Shown here piece by piece: positions 29,001-38,900 of a DNA stretch of 64,000 bases. Position numbers and translations under genes: made by a program. Within the stretch, counting starts at the first letter, position 1, and the number at the start of each line of letters is the position of its first letter. The DNA comes from JABDIP01 sp965250245 (GTDB lineage Bacteria > Pseudomonadota > Alphaproteobacteria > DSM-16000 > Inquilinaceae), in NCBI GenBank assembly GCA_965250245.1, contig OZ252296.1, forward strand, positions 1,674,001-1,738,000. The letters run 5' to 3'. The notes beneath the pieces are model-generated. The model did no database searches. It worked only from the letters and a program-made list of their open reading frames with translations, and was not told the origin of the DNA.

Positions 29001-32000
29001 ACGTCGGATCGAAGATATAGTGGTACCAGCGTTGCGCGTCGGCGAACTTGCCCCGGCTGTTGAGGTGGTTGGCGATCAGGAAGGGAATGTGAAAGAAGAC
29101 TTCCCGGAAATACGTCCCGAGAGAACCGGTGAAATCCGGGATGCCGGCATCGATCGCCTTCTTGGCGTCGTTCAGCAGATCGAGGTCGAGGAACGAGAAG
29201 GGTATCTCGTCCTCCTGGAGGGCCTCCTGCGTTCTGATGTCCAGAAGCCCATCCACGCCTGAGGCGAACAACGTGCGCACCATGGGCTCGCCCAGCGTGG
29301 TGCCCAGCCGTTTCAGGACGTGGGTCGGTTCGCCGGGCATCGCGTGCAGGTAGAACAGATCGCCATTCGCATCGATGACACCGTCGGTCAGCGACCCGTT
29401 GACCACCGAAACCTCGTGCGTGGCGGGATCGAGGTTCGCGAGAACCGCCCGTTCCCGCATCAGCGGTATGCCGGGCAGGCGAAGCATCTGGGCGGCCTCC
29501 GCATATTCCTCACCCGGCGTGATCACATGCGGCAGACCCTTGTGAATGCTGCGCCGGCGCCATTTGAGCCGATGACTGCCCGGTGGCAGCGGTCTGCGCC
29601 TGAGCATCAGGCCTGCAATGCCGATGGGGGTGACGGCGCTGGCGGGGACGGTCAGGAGCTCGTGGAAATCGAGCGACGATTTGAGGAGAAAATCGCGCCC
29701 GACAAGCATCAGCTCGTCGTCGGCTCGCTGCCCCGGATAGACCCTTTCCCACTTGTATCCGGCGAGTGTGTAGTCGTCCACCGGCTCCAGATGAGGCTCG
29801 TCGCCGCCGTCATGTTGCGGCACGAAGAGATTTCGGAGTTGCGAGACGCCCAGTCTGAAATCCCGATAGGTCATGTTCGGAGTCGAAATGACGAACGACT
29901 CATCGAGAATCCTCGTTCCCCTGCTCCGAACAACCTCCAGCAGCGCGACGAGAAACTCGGTCTCCTCATTGTCCGGGAAATCGCGGCCAGGAAATTCGGC
30001 GCGCCACAGTCCCTCTAGGAAGGTGCCGAGCGCCGTCATCTCGATCGGTTCGATCAGCGGGTCGACGACAACGCCGTCGGTGTTGCCAAAGACCTCGTGG
30101 CGAAGCGTGATCTGCTGTGGCGGCGTCCAGGTGCCATCGAGGCGCAGGCCGGTGAACTTCACCTGCATCGTGTGCCGGTAGCGTGCGAATTGCGTGTTTC
30201 CGCCGACCATGTCGTTGACCGGCCGCGAGGAGACCTCGACCCAGAAGACGAACAGCCTTCCATTGAAGACGATCGGGGATACCTGTCGAACGGGCACCTG
30301 GATCTCGACCCTTCGCCACGGATTCCAGACGACGCCGATGGACTCAGAGCGCTCGGCCCGATAGACGTTTTCGACCGTCCGGTAGTAATGCACCAGCGGC
30401 TTGCTGGCGGTCACCCCGAAGAGATGCAGGACGTCCGTCGTCCCACTGTGGTCGTGGTAGGCTCCGGCGATCTTGAGATGAGCGATTTCGTCGAGGCCGC
30501 TCAGATACTTCGCATAGGAATCCATGACGGACTGGGCATTGATGTCCTTCTGCAAGAGCTCCGATTCCAGCTCCTCGAAGAGCGGCGTCTTGTTGTCGCG
30601 CAAATCCGGTTCGATGTAGTTTTCCGGCCACAGGAAGACCTTCCGGTTGGCCTCCCATACGCGGTAGTTCTTGCGCCACACCCATTGCGGCGCCGCATCC
30701 GGATTTACCTGCACCCGCACCAGTCCGTTCCGGCTCTGTTCCAGGTTCATCAGACAGCGCTGCACATAGAGTTGCAGGCTGGAGATTCCCGCGACCACCT
30801 TCGAGGTCCGCGCGCAGCCTTCCAACTGGGTATCGATGAGGAACCAGTGATAGAGGTCGTTCGTGGTCTTGAACCGGTCCGGCTCCACGTCGTCAGGTGT
30901 CACCGAGCGGATGATATGGTCGGACAGCGCGTCGCGTTTCCACTCGCGGATACGATCCTCAAACGGCTCGATCCGGGTTTCCCACTCCTCCTCCGTCGAA
31001 TATTTGGTGCGGAACGCGGCGTAGAGGGCATCGGCAGCCTGCGCCAAGTGGACGTAATCGGCCGATACGATCAGCGGCAAAACCTGTCCGCCAACGCCGA
31101 GATACTGGGCGAGTTCGACACAGTCGCGCAATTTGGCGAGCGCCTGCAGCGCGCGATTCTCGGTCTCGGCGGTTGCGGGATCGTCACCCGGCAGTCGAAC
31201 GTCGCGGTTAAGGGTCGAGACGAGACCACGCTCGGCCCCGAGGAGCTGCGCCAGCGCGTCCAGGCTGCTCTCGGCGAAGCGTGGCGGCGAGTCGGTCGTT
31301 CCGAATCCGGCCAATGCCGCCCCGAGAGACGCCAGATCGTCCCCGTCAGCCGGCAGGACTCGTCGGAAGCGAAAGACAGTTCGCACCTCGGCGATTGTCG
31401 GATTGCGAAACGGCAGGCGAACGGGTATGGCCGCCGCCGGATCGCCGGCGTGCTCCAGGAGGAAATCCAGCGCCGTGGCCGAGAAGGCGCGGTCGGCGAA
31501 CAAGACCGCCAGCCGGTGAATGTCGACAATCGGCCCCAGCGGCGGGCTTCCGGTATCCGCACCCTGCAGGTACGTGACCCAGGCGCGGGCAAGGCTGCCG
31601 CCTGCGAGCTCTTGGCCGGCGAGCCGGATGAGCGCGTCCATGCGGTCGGCCGACGGACCGAATTCGCCGGCCAGGAGCGTCGGAACGATCCTGCCGACAT
31701 GGTGCTCCGCCAGTTGTGCGTGCGCCGTCCTCTCCGGCAGGGCGATCCCCGGCGGAATGATCAAGGCCGTATCCGGTGAAAACTCCGGCGTGAGCCAGTA
31801 CTGCGACTCGTCGACGACCATCTCGAACAGGCTAGGATTGGCCGCGACGACCGCCCGGGACTCGTCGTCGGAAAGACCGCCAAGCCCGGAGAACACGGTG
31901 CCGGTAAAGGCCGGGGCGCCGGGCTCCTGATAGGCAGCCAGATGGGCGCGGAGAAGGTCCGCCAGGTCCGCCGGCGGCAAGGTTCCCACCACCGATCCCA

Positions 32001-35000
32001 GCGATAGCGACGACAGGTCGGCCGCGGCCGCCAGCCGGTAGCCGCTGGTGTCGGCCACCGCCAATACACGCGGCGTCACCGGCTGGAACACCGTCGGATT
32101 GGCCAGGATCACGGCGCTGGACTGCATGTCGGACATGCCACCGACGCCGGCCAAGGCGTCATCCAGGAAGGCGGCGACCCGGGGGCGCTGGTTGGCCGAT
32201 ATCCAGGCGCGGATTTCGGTGATAAGCGGCTCCGGGGCAGCGAGGCCAAGCGCCGAGAGCACGTCCGACGGGATCGTCAGCGCGACGCTGGCGGCATCGG
32301 TCGTGTCCGGTACAAAAAGGCCGCGGGCATTCAACGCGATGACGGTGCGGGACTGTTCCTCGGACACGCCGTTGACGAGCGCGAGCACGGTGTCGGTGAA
32401 GACCAGGGACTGGCTGTCCCGCGCACGCTGCTGAACCCGATCCAGCAGGCGATCCGCCGTGGGGTACGCATCCGCGTCGCGCGGGGTTCCGCCGGTGACA
32501 AAGGCGAGATCGTCCAGCGAGATCCGGGCGCCTTTCCACCAGTCGTGAAACTCGATCAGCGAATGCAGGTCGGTCAAGCCGTCCATGCGATCGTTCGGCA
32601 CGCCGTCGGCCAGCACGAGCAGGTGGATCAGCTCAGGCACCGGCAGCCTCAGAAGTGCGGCGATCCGGACATGTCGGTACAGCCGGCCCAGCATCTCCGC
32701 ATTCAGCCGGATTTCGCCTGCCGGCTCGAGCCCCTCCGTCGCGCGCAAGTGGCCGATGAGGGTAACCAGCGTGTCATCGTCCAGATTGAGCCCCGCGAGC
32801 AGCCGCTGTTGCTTCCTCAGCGTATCGGCGGTCGGCTCGCTTCGGTCGAATGCCGGGTGCAGGAAAGCGTCATCGCCCGAGCCGAGCGGCCAGCCGACTT
32901 CCCTGGCGAAGGGCGGCAGATTGAAGAGGCGATCCAGCAATGGCCGGCCGCCGGGTTCCACCGGCGTCGCGGGGAGTCCATCGAAGAGCGCGCAGAGATC
33001 CTCGACAGAGGCCTTCAGTCGACCCTGCAGGGAGAGAAGCGTCGACAGACTTGAAAGATCGAGCGTCCCGTCTGCCGGGACAAGGCCGGCATGCGCCATA
33101 TGGCGAAGGACCAGATCCAGTTCGCCGATCGACCATGGAAGCCGGCGCCACAGGCGCACGAAGCGATGCAGACGGTCCAGCACGACCGTTGTGAGACCAT
33201 CGGCATACTCGATGTCGATCTGCACGCTGCCCGGGCTTCTTCGTGCGCCGCGGATGGTCACGACCCCGGCGGCCCGAACAAACTGCGTATCGATCAGCTG
33301 GGTGAATTCGTCCCGCGTAACCGACATCGATTGCAGCAGGTGTTGAACGTCTTCGTCCCGGACCGAATAGGAATGCCCGTAGAGACGGTTGAGCACGGCG
33401 GCGTCGGATTCCGCATTTCGAAGGAGGTCGTATTCGCGCTGCGACAGCCCAAGGATCGATTGCGGTTGCATGGCCGCGGCATCTTCGACATCGCGCAGCA
33501 CCGTGGCGGCGATTTCCGCCCGCGTAATCGGGAAATGCGTCAGATAGGTCGTCAGCCGTTCGAGGGGCAGCATGAAAGGCTGGCGGAAGCTATGCAGGCT
33601 CTCAGCCGAATAGAGCGCCGCATAAACGGCATCCTCGATCACGCGCCGTTCAGGCAGCGCTTCATGCGGATCCAGTCCCTCCAGATGCCGGTAGGCGTAG
33701 TTCTCGAGGATCTCGTTGATGATGGTGAGGTAGGGGACCAGCGTCTCGGTGCACTCGCAACTGAGTGTCAGATCCCAAAGATCGCGCCGTCGCTGCCACA
33801 GGCTCAGCGTATTGCTCGGTCGGGCGTTTCCGAATGTTTCCCGTGTGATGTGGGTTTCGATGAACTCCATCAGGTCGACGAAATACGCCGCCGGACTGAT
33901 GATCGACTGGCAGTGGCGGCAGTGACAATGGGCCTGGCTGCCGACGAAGTCGGCATATCCGGGCATCCGGCGCAGATGGTCCTCGACTTCGGCCGAAACG
34001 TTGGTGACCTCGATGCCCGCGAATCCGCCGAAGGTCTCGTCCAGCAGCGTTCCGAAGCGGGCGATGGCCCCTTTTGCGATCTCCTCGGCCTCGGCCCAGT
34101 ATCGCGTGGCGTCCAGGGGATCCATTTCCGTATTTGCGATGAAGGTCGATCTGGTGTCTTCGACGATGCTCGCGGCGTCGTGGTAGCCGGCCTCCATCAA
34201 CTCGACCGTGTGTTCCGCATTTCCGCCGGTGACGCGCCACATGCGCTGTTGGGAGCGGACGGTCGCCAGCACCATGTCCCTCTCGTCCTCAGCCATGTCG
34301 CCGAAGTCGAGCCCGTCCAGATCGCCGCCGCCGGGCAGGGTATTCATGGTGAGAAAGGGTGCCGAAGGATTCAGGCCATAGAACCGGCCCATCAGCGCCA
34401 CCCGCCGGGTGACCTCTTCGACCTTCTGCTGCGAAGCCTGTTGCGACGCGTTCAGCACATCCGCAAGGCCCAGCCCTGGATACCGGTTGACCAGCCGGTT
34501 GATCGAGGCATATGCGTTCAGGGCGGCGTCCTGCGACTGGCTGTCGACGCCATCGAGCGCGAGCCTGTCTCGGCCGCGCCCGAACAGGTCGGGATTGCCC
34601 GACAGCAGCGGCTCGACACGGTCGAGGTCGCTTGCAAGCGCGTCGGACGCCGGCGGCCGCTGTTGCGCCTTGAACACCTCATGCGGGAACAGCCGTTGGA
34701 TCGTAGCGGCCATCTCGGCCGCTGCGGTGTTGAGGTCGGCGCCGTCCGGAGGCGTGGCGCCCGAAGCCGTCCAGGCATCGAGAATGGCAGACTGCGTCGG
34801 CAAAGATCGCGCAACGTCGCGAAGGTCTTGCGCCGGATTGCCCTGCGGATCGCGCGCCCGGTCCAGGATCGTCGCCATCAGGTCAAGCTGCCCGCCGGTC
34901 CACAGATAAAGGTTCGCGCTCAGCCCAAGGCTTCGGGCGGTCTCTTCAGACGTGGTGCCCGAATCCACCAGACCCCGCAGTTTTTCCTGGGTGAGATTGT

Positions 35001-35829
35001 CAGGATGGATCGAGTCCTTGATCAGATGTTCGACGGTTTGCTCGTCGAGACCGGCAAGTCCGCACAACCGATAGGTCGACGCCTTGCGCAGCTCCGGCTC
35101 GAACAGGAGGTTCCGCTCGATTGCGATGTCAGGCTGAAACAGGCCGGCCAGGGTCGCCGGCGCCTGCAACTCCTCGATCCGGACCAGCCCCTCGCGACGA
35201 ACGGTATCAAGCTCCGCGTTTCCGCTGAGGCTGCTCCGAAGGAACGCCTTGATGGGTTCGTCCTGGCTGGTCAACGGGCGCAGATCCAGGGCGCCGACAT
35301 GCTGTCGCAACGCGTCGGAGGCGGTCTCGAAATGCCGGTTCAACGTCTGTCGCAGTGCGGCGAGCGCCTTGTCCTGGAGCTGCTCGAAGAGCTCGGCGTT
35401 CCGTGACTTCAGCTCCGCCGGCGTCAGTCCGGAGACATCATGAAGGGCGAGCACGGCGTCGCGGTCCAACTGGGGCTCTTCGGGCTCCGGGTCGCCGGGA
35501 TCCGAGGGGCGGGGCGGATCGATCTCGATGACGAATTCGTGCTTGCGCCCACGAAGGTTGCGAATGACCGAGTCCAGGGTGTCATGCACCAGCCGGTCGC
35601 CGTCGTAGATCCTGAAGAACACGTCCGGCCGGCGATCGAAGAACAGCTCCCGGAAATAGGTGCTGTCGAAGGCCATCGAGAAGCGACCGTCCTGATCGGT
35701 GACGGCGCTGCCGACAAGATCATCGATGATCAGATCCTTGTCCCAGGCCTCTACACGGAGGCCTGCCAGCGGCTGACGTGTGTTTTCGTGAACGACGATC
35801 CCTTCGATGACGTAGCGGCGTGGCGCCAT
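26002..35829 (-). CDS. Tc toxin A component (TcA, TcdA-like)
   Basis: A 3,275-aa TcA subunit, larger than classical TcdA (about 2,500 aa). TcA pentamers bind target cells and inject the TcC toxin through a helical channel. Residues 1 to about 105 are a transthyretin/carboxypeptidase-regulatory-like beta domain. A TcA-type CHCRHCQSIISPAAYFVDLM motif is near 635. Three tandem repeats are encoded at 31.8-32.4 kb. Long channel helices follow at about 2,600-2,850 with a hydrophobic tip (SAIISAVGAGFSAF). The last 350 residues fit the TcA-TcB binding domain. No Sec signal is seen. ATG 35829 follows GGGGAGGT, and the stop is near the left island end. Confidence 0.92.
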   Translation of the reverse strand: MAPRRYVIEGIVVHENTRQPLAGLRVEAWDKDLIIDDLVGSAVTDQDGRFSMAFDSTYFRELFFDRRPDVFFRIYDGDRLVHDTLDSVIRNLRGRKHEFVIEIDPPRPSDPGDPEPEEPQLDRDAVLALHDVSGLTPAELKSRNAELFEQLQDKALAALRQTLNRHFETASDALRQHVGALDLRPLTSQDEPIKAFLRSSLSGNAELDTVRREGLVRIEELQAPATLAGLFQPDIAIERNLLFEPELRKASTYRLCGLAGLDEQTVEHLIKDSIHPDNLTQEKLRGLVDSGTTSEETARSLGLSANLYLWTGGQLDLMATILDRARDPQGNPAQDLRDVARSLPTQSAILDAWTASGATPPDGADLNTAAAEMAATIQRLFPHEVFKAQQRPPASDALASDLDRVEPLLSGNPDLFGRGRDRLALDGVDSQSQDAALNAYASINRLVNRYPGLGLADVLNASQQASQQKVEEVTRRVALMGRFYGLNPSAPFLTMNTLPGGGDLDGLDFGDMAEDERDMVLATVRSQQRMWRVTGGNAEHTVELMEAGYHDAASIVEDTRSTFIANTEMDPLDATRYWAEAEEIAKGAIARFGTLLDETFGGFAGIEVTNVSAEVEDHLRRMPGYADFVGSQAHCHCRHCQSIISPAAYFVDLMEFIETHITRETFGNARPSNTLSLWQRRRDLWDLTLSCECTETLVPYLTIINEILENYAYRHLEGLDPHEALPERRVIEDAVYAALYSAESLHSFRQPFMLPLERLTTYLTHFPITRAEIAATVLRDVEDAAAMQPQSILGLSQREYDLLRNAESDAAVLNRLYGHSYSVRDEDVQHLLQSMSVTRDEFTQLIDTQFVRAAGVVTIRGARRSPGSVQIDIEYADGLTTVVLDRLHRFVRLWRRLPWSIGELDLVLRHMAHAGLVPADGTLDLSSLSTLLSLQGRLKASVEDLCALFDGLPATPVEPGGRPLLDRLFNLPPFAREVGWPLGSGDDAFLHPAFDRSEPTADTLRKQQRLLAGLNLDDDTLVTLIGHLRATEGLEPAGEIRLNAEMLGRLYRHVRIAALLRLPVPELIHLLVLADGVPNDRMDGLTDLHSLIEFHDWWKGARISLDDLAFVTGGTPRDADAYPTADRLLDRVQQRARDSQSLVFTDTVLALVNGVSEEQSRTVIALNARGLFVPDTTDAASVALTIPSDVLSALGLAAPEPLITEIRAWISANQRPRVAAFLDDALAGVGGMSDMQSSAVILANPTVFQPVTPRVLAVADTSGYRLAAAADLSSLSLGSVVGTLPPADLADLLRAHLAAYQEPGAPAFTGTVFSGLGGLSDDESRAVVAANPSLFEMVVDESQYWLTPEFSPDTALIIPPGIALPERTAHAQLAEHHVGRIVPTLLAGEFGPSADRMDALIRLAGQELAGGSLARAWVTYLQGADTGSPPLGPIVDIHRLAVLFADRAFSATALDFLLEHAGDPAAAIPVRLPFRNPTIAEVRTVFRFRRVLPADGDDLASLGAALAGFGTTDSPPRFAESSLDALAQLLGAERGLVSTLNRDVRLPGDDPATAETENRALQALAKLRDCVELAQYLGVGGQVLPLIVSADYVHLAQAADALYAAFRTKYSTEEEWETRIEPFEDRIREWKRDALSDHIIRSVTPDDVEPDRFKTTNDLYHWFLIDTQLEGCARTSKVVAGISSLQLYVQRCLMNLEQSRNGLVRVQVNPDAAPQWVWRKNYRVWEANRKVFLWPENYIEPDLRDNKTPLFEELESELLQKDINAQSVMDSYAKYLSGLDEIAHLKIAGAYHDHSGTTDVLHLFGVTASKPLVHYYRTVENVYRAERSESIGVVWNPWRRVEIQVPVRQVSPIVFNGRLFVFWVEVSSRPVNDMVGGNTQFARYRHTMQVKFTGLRLDGTWTPPQQITLRHEVFGNTDGVVVDPLIEPIEMTALGTFLEGLWRAEFPGRDFPDNEETEFLVALLEVVRSRGTRILDESFVISTPNMTYRDFRLGVSQLRNLFVPQHDGGDEPHLEPVDDYTLAGYKWERVYPGQRADDELMLVGRDFLLKSSLDFHELLTVPASAVTPIGIAGLMLRRRPLPPGSHRLKWRRRSIHKGLPHVITPGEEYAEAAQMLRLPGIPLMRERAVLANLDPATHEVSVVNGSLTDGVIDANGDLFYLHAMPGEPTHVLKRLGTTLGEPMVRTLFASGVDGLLDIRTQEALQEDEIPFSFLDLDLLNDAKKAIDAGIPDFTGSLGTYFREVFFHIPFLIANHLNSRGKFADAQRWYHYIFDPTFNEDLSGLTASERARRERDRVWMYAEFRNHDPQSLDRQLRDAEAIERYSRDPFNPHAIARLRLGAYKKAVVMKYIDNLLDWGDHLFAQDTMESIGEATLLYVMAADLLGERPPELGDCQEEAGTQTYQSLSDRMAECDDELSVTEDFGGSDRGSGSDYGMGDPSLLAVEPDALTMSTPLGMGVNFIGEAVHEPAEEESGPAGGHITIVDAPLGGVDLRDAQFHGNEWTLPEFPIGEFLVPFSTGLRRQACVFCIPFNEDLRAYWDRVQDRLYKIRNCLNISGIRRQLPLFAPEIDPRLLVRARAAGLTLDDVLDAGGGHVPPYRFNFLLAKAKEYAAALQAFGGALLGALEKKDAEDLARLRLVHQENILKLTTRLRDREIEAAEASLEALRRRQKTVTRRRDHYRELIDRGLSDWEHSQAILKLSANGLRGVSAIISAVGAGFSAFPSILGLSYATPADQGEKTAASWANVFSFLGTISAVASDLTGLYAGFERRQEGWKFSRAQATSELEEIEKQIEASEIRREIAIHAREIHETTIAQFEETLDFYQEKFSTLGLYTWLSTSLQRLHRQAFQNALTMARQAERAFRFERGDDTTSLLGGDYWSAEHAGLLAGERLASDLREMERLYLDTHDRGMEIDQAFSLTQIAPAALLSLKSTGECSFTVPEFYFDLFYPGQYRRRLKSARLTIPCITGPYTNVSATLSLSGSQIRKDPEINDDPATDRANLVDVPPSRSVRIATSTAQNDAGVFRLDFRDERYMPFEGAGAANSDWHLALPKTFRPFDYATINDVILHLSYTAEYDSSFREQVEGEGQRLEEILVTSELFRLYSLRQEFSGAFHQLLHEGAGTDVRFELSEKHFPLFLQGRQLEIARARLVLEIDKDRMVDDTGAPLANDLNMTVTGNRGHTDIVGFEVDESVGLPSSEIHPGSSSSGSVRPIFDPFRPASEPLTVTLRVNSAGNFAPTGPAPSDPSALDETKIKDVFLYMEYRSSRSGSGT

Positions 35830-35967
35830 CCGCCCGACCTCCCCATGCAACCGGGACGATTTTGATCAAATTGTAGGTAACTACTTTGGGGAGAGAAAAT
35901 CTAGGGCCGATGGGAGAATTCACGAACTTGCGCGATCGGTCCGGTCTCTGATGGCGGTAGAATTGCC

Positions 35968-38900
35968 TTAGCGACTGATCCAAAAAATGAACATCGATCT
36001 AACGCCCGATTCCGTTCCAGGTTGATTGCCCCATTGCATAGTCCTGAACGGCTCGCTCCGTACTCCCATCGCTTGGTGAACAGCGACGTGACTTCTTTCC
36101 GGCATCAGCAGGAGGTTCTCTGCCGCGGTGGCTTGGCCCGGGTAGCGATTGATATTGTATAGCCAGTGGTGAATCGGTTCTCCTCCGAGATCCACCCGTC
36201 GACGTACCCCTGCGCGCATCAAATTGTAAGCCTGCCGGCCTGTTGCCTGACTCCTGCTTCTGCTCATGTAGGCAAGCCAGGCCCGATAGAGTTCGGGATC
36301 ACCGGCCACCCACCGGATATCGCCGGCGGATGCCGTATCTGCCAATGCCGCCAGCCGGGCATTGGTAGTTCTCACGACAATTGCTTCGGGTGGCGAGACG
36401 ATCTCCGGAAAGCTCAGTTGGCCACTTCGCTGAACTGCATTTGGAGTTGAACCGGCCAATGATGCTTCCGTGGCCGCGGCGCTTCTCTCTCCTGCAGCCA
36501 GAGCTTGTGCAAATTCGTCATCCAGCAGCCCCAGCGACAGTTGTCCGCTCTCCTCGGCGACTGCGGCTTGGGGGGCGGCAGGAGGAGGCACGGGCGCTGC
36601 CTGCGGTATCTCTTGAGCGAGCGCCCGCTCTCCCGATTCCGCTGCGGTCTGTCCGGCCGCAGTTCGACGAGAGCCTGAAAATGCACGGGCCAGATCGTCT
36701 TCAAGACTCACCACCGCTTGGCGGACCATTTGCTGTCCTTCAGTAGTCGCTCCAAGTGAGGCAACGGTCAAGGCTCCAAAGCCCACTTCAGTAACGCTGT
36801 TTCCTGCGCGATTCCCGTAGTTCCAAAACTGTTCGTCAGATTCGAAGTTCTCGATAGCCAAGATCGAGTACGTGGCCGAATTCCAAAGATTGAAGGGAAG
36901 ATTTAAAACACTCCTCACACCATCCTCGTACCACATGGGAATTATTACTCCCATGGTCAATATTCCAATGAAAACTGCCTCTCCAGTTGTCGTTGATGGA
37001 TGATCCATGAATGCTATGGCACTTTCGTATTGTTCCCTGAAATAGCCTCTTTCAATTGTCGGAAGAATCAGCCGTTCAAGAGGAATGCTGGCTCCGCTGC
37101 TCAGCGGGTCCGTAGTATGGCATCCTTGGACACATTCCTGAGGCTCCCGTGCCCAGGCCTCAGGACTCAGGAGGTCAGGCACAAAGTCGCTTTGGTGGCT
37201 TTCCAGGGACCGTCCTTGTAGTTCGGCATCAGTATAGAAACTCCTGAGAATCTCAGCTTCTTCGCTGTCCTGTTGGGCTAAATCGCTGTTCTGCCGGTCT
37301 GGGCTTTGAGTGCCGGCCTCGTCCAGTATTTCTCGGATGAATTCATCGAGACCTTCTTCTGATATGGAATTCACAATCTCGTCTGCCGGATTTGGCTGCG
37401 GCCGAATCCTTCCGCGAACTCCTTCGTCCCCGAATTCTATTACTGTTACCTGGGGATCAGATAGAACAAATACGTTCAATTGCGCGCTGCGATTTTGCTC
37501 AAGGAAATCCAAGAGATCTTCTACCAACACGATTTGGGTGAATTGCTGACCAGGTCCGTATTCGTTCGGATAGACAACATTTACAATGGCGTCTCCTTCG
37601 GTAAGGGCGTCCACTGCCTCTTGTGTAAGATCCGAAGCTTCCAAGTCTTCTCTGTATATGGTGTGAAGATAGTCATCACCATCGTCCCCGAACCGTCTCG
37701 TCTGATACAACCCATTCGGATCCACCAGATTCACCGGGTTGTTCTGGACGAATTGGTACAGGTTCAGCCCGTCCTCCGGGCCGATCGGGTCGGGGCTTAG
37801 CCAGCGGCCGATCCAGGGCGCGAAGTATCGATGGCCGTAGTAGTAGAGCCCGGTGACGTCGTCGCGCTCCTTGCCGCTGTATCGATAGTCCTTGCGGCGG
37901 ACGTCACGCAGGCTGCGTCCGGCGACGAAGGCGGTGCCGCCAAAGGGGAAATACTCCTCATAGCTGATGACCTCGCCGGCCTCATCGAGCTCCAGAGAGG
38001 ACGAGCCCAGATGGTTGCCGAGCTGGTAATGGATCCCCGTCCGGTCCAGCCGGTCGGTTTCGCGGCCGGTCGCGTCGGCCGTCCATTGGTGCAGGAGGGC
38101 AAGCCGCATGGTGCCGTCGGTGATGTGCGACGTCTTGCGTTCCAGCTGCAGGCGGTCACCGGTCCGCACCCGTTTGATCTCGCAGCCGTCAAGGTAGATC
38201 TTCTCGGTGATCTCCAGCCCGCCGGCGGTTTCGCGTTCCTGCACCCGGCGGACCCGCATGCCGTCGCTACCATAGACATAGTATTCGGCGTCGTCGGCGC
38301 GGGCGGGATCCGCGGCACGGGACACGGTGACCGCCTGCGCCAGGCTGTTCCGGTAGTTCCATGCGAATTCGTGCAGGTGCGGCAGGTGAAGGCAATTGCC
38401 GGTCTCCGGATCGAAGCGGCTCTCAGGGCCGCTGATGGGATTGCCGCGGAGATCCAGCGCCGGCAACGACCGGTTGGAGACAGGCGAGACCCAGAGATCC
38501 GTGTGCCAGTTTCGTGAGGTATCGCCGCCCGGCATATGGAACTGGTGGCCGATCCGGGTGAGGTTGCCGCCCGGATCGTAATCATAGGTGCGCGTATAGC
38601 GGCGAATGACGGCGGCATTGCTGAGGCTCAGGTGCCGTGTTCCCTTGATCCAGTCGGGCTGATCGCGTCTGCGGGCATCGTGGTCGTGCTGCTGTAGCGC
38701 CTCATGCGCGCGCCCGGTCGCCTCGCGCAGCTGGTAGAAGGCGTCGTAGCGGAAGGTGCTGGCGGCGTGCACCTCGCCGCGCAGCCGGCTGAGCACGTCG
38801 CCCGAGGGCGGATCCTGCGCACGGTCGACACAGTGGACCAGGTTGCCGGCCGGGTCATGGGTGTACCGGATATCCTGGTAGACCCGTAGCGGCGGCCTGT

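Noticed and set aside
28045..29262. Antisense ORFs over the TcA and TcB-TcC genes (e.g. here, 30097-31779, 33091-35406, 39055-41151)
   Set aside because: They have no domain-like motifs, skewed composition and lie wholly inside the sense toxin frames.
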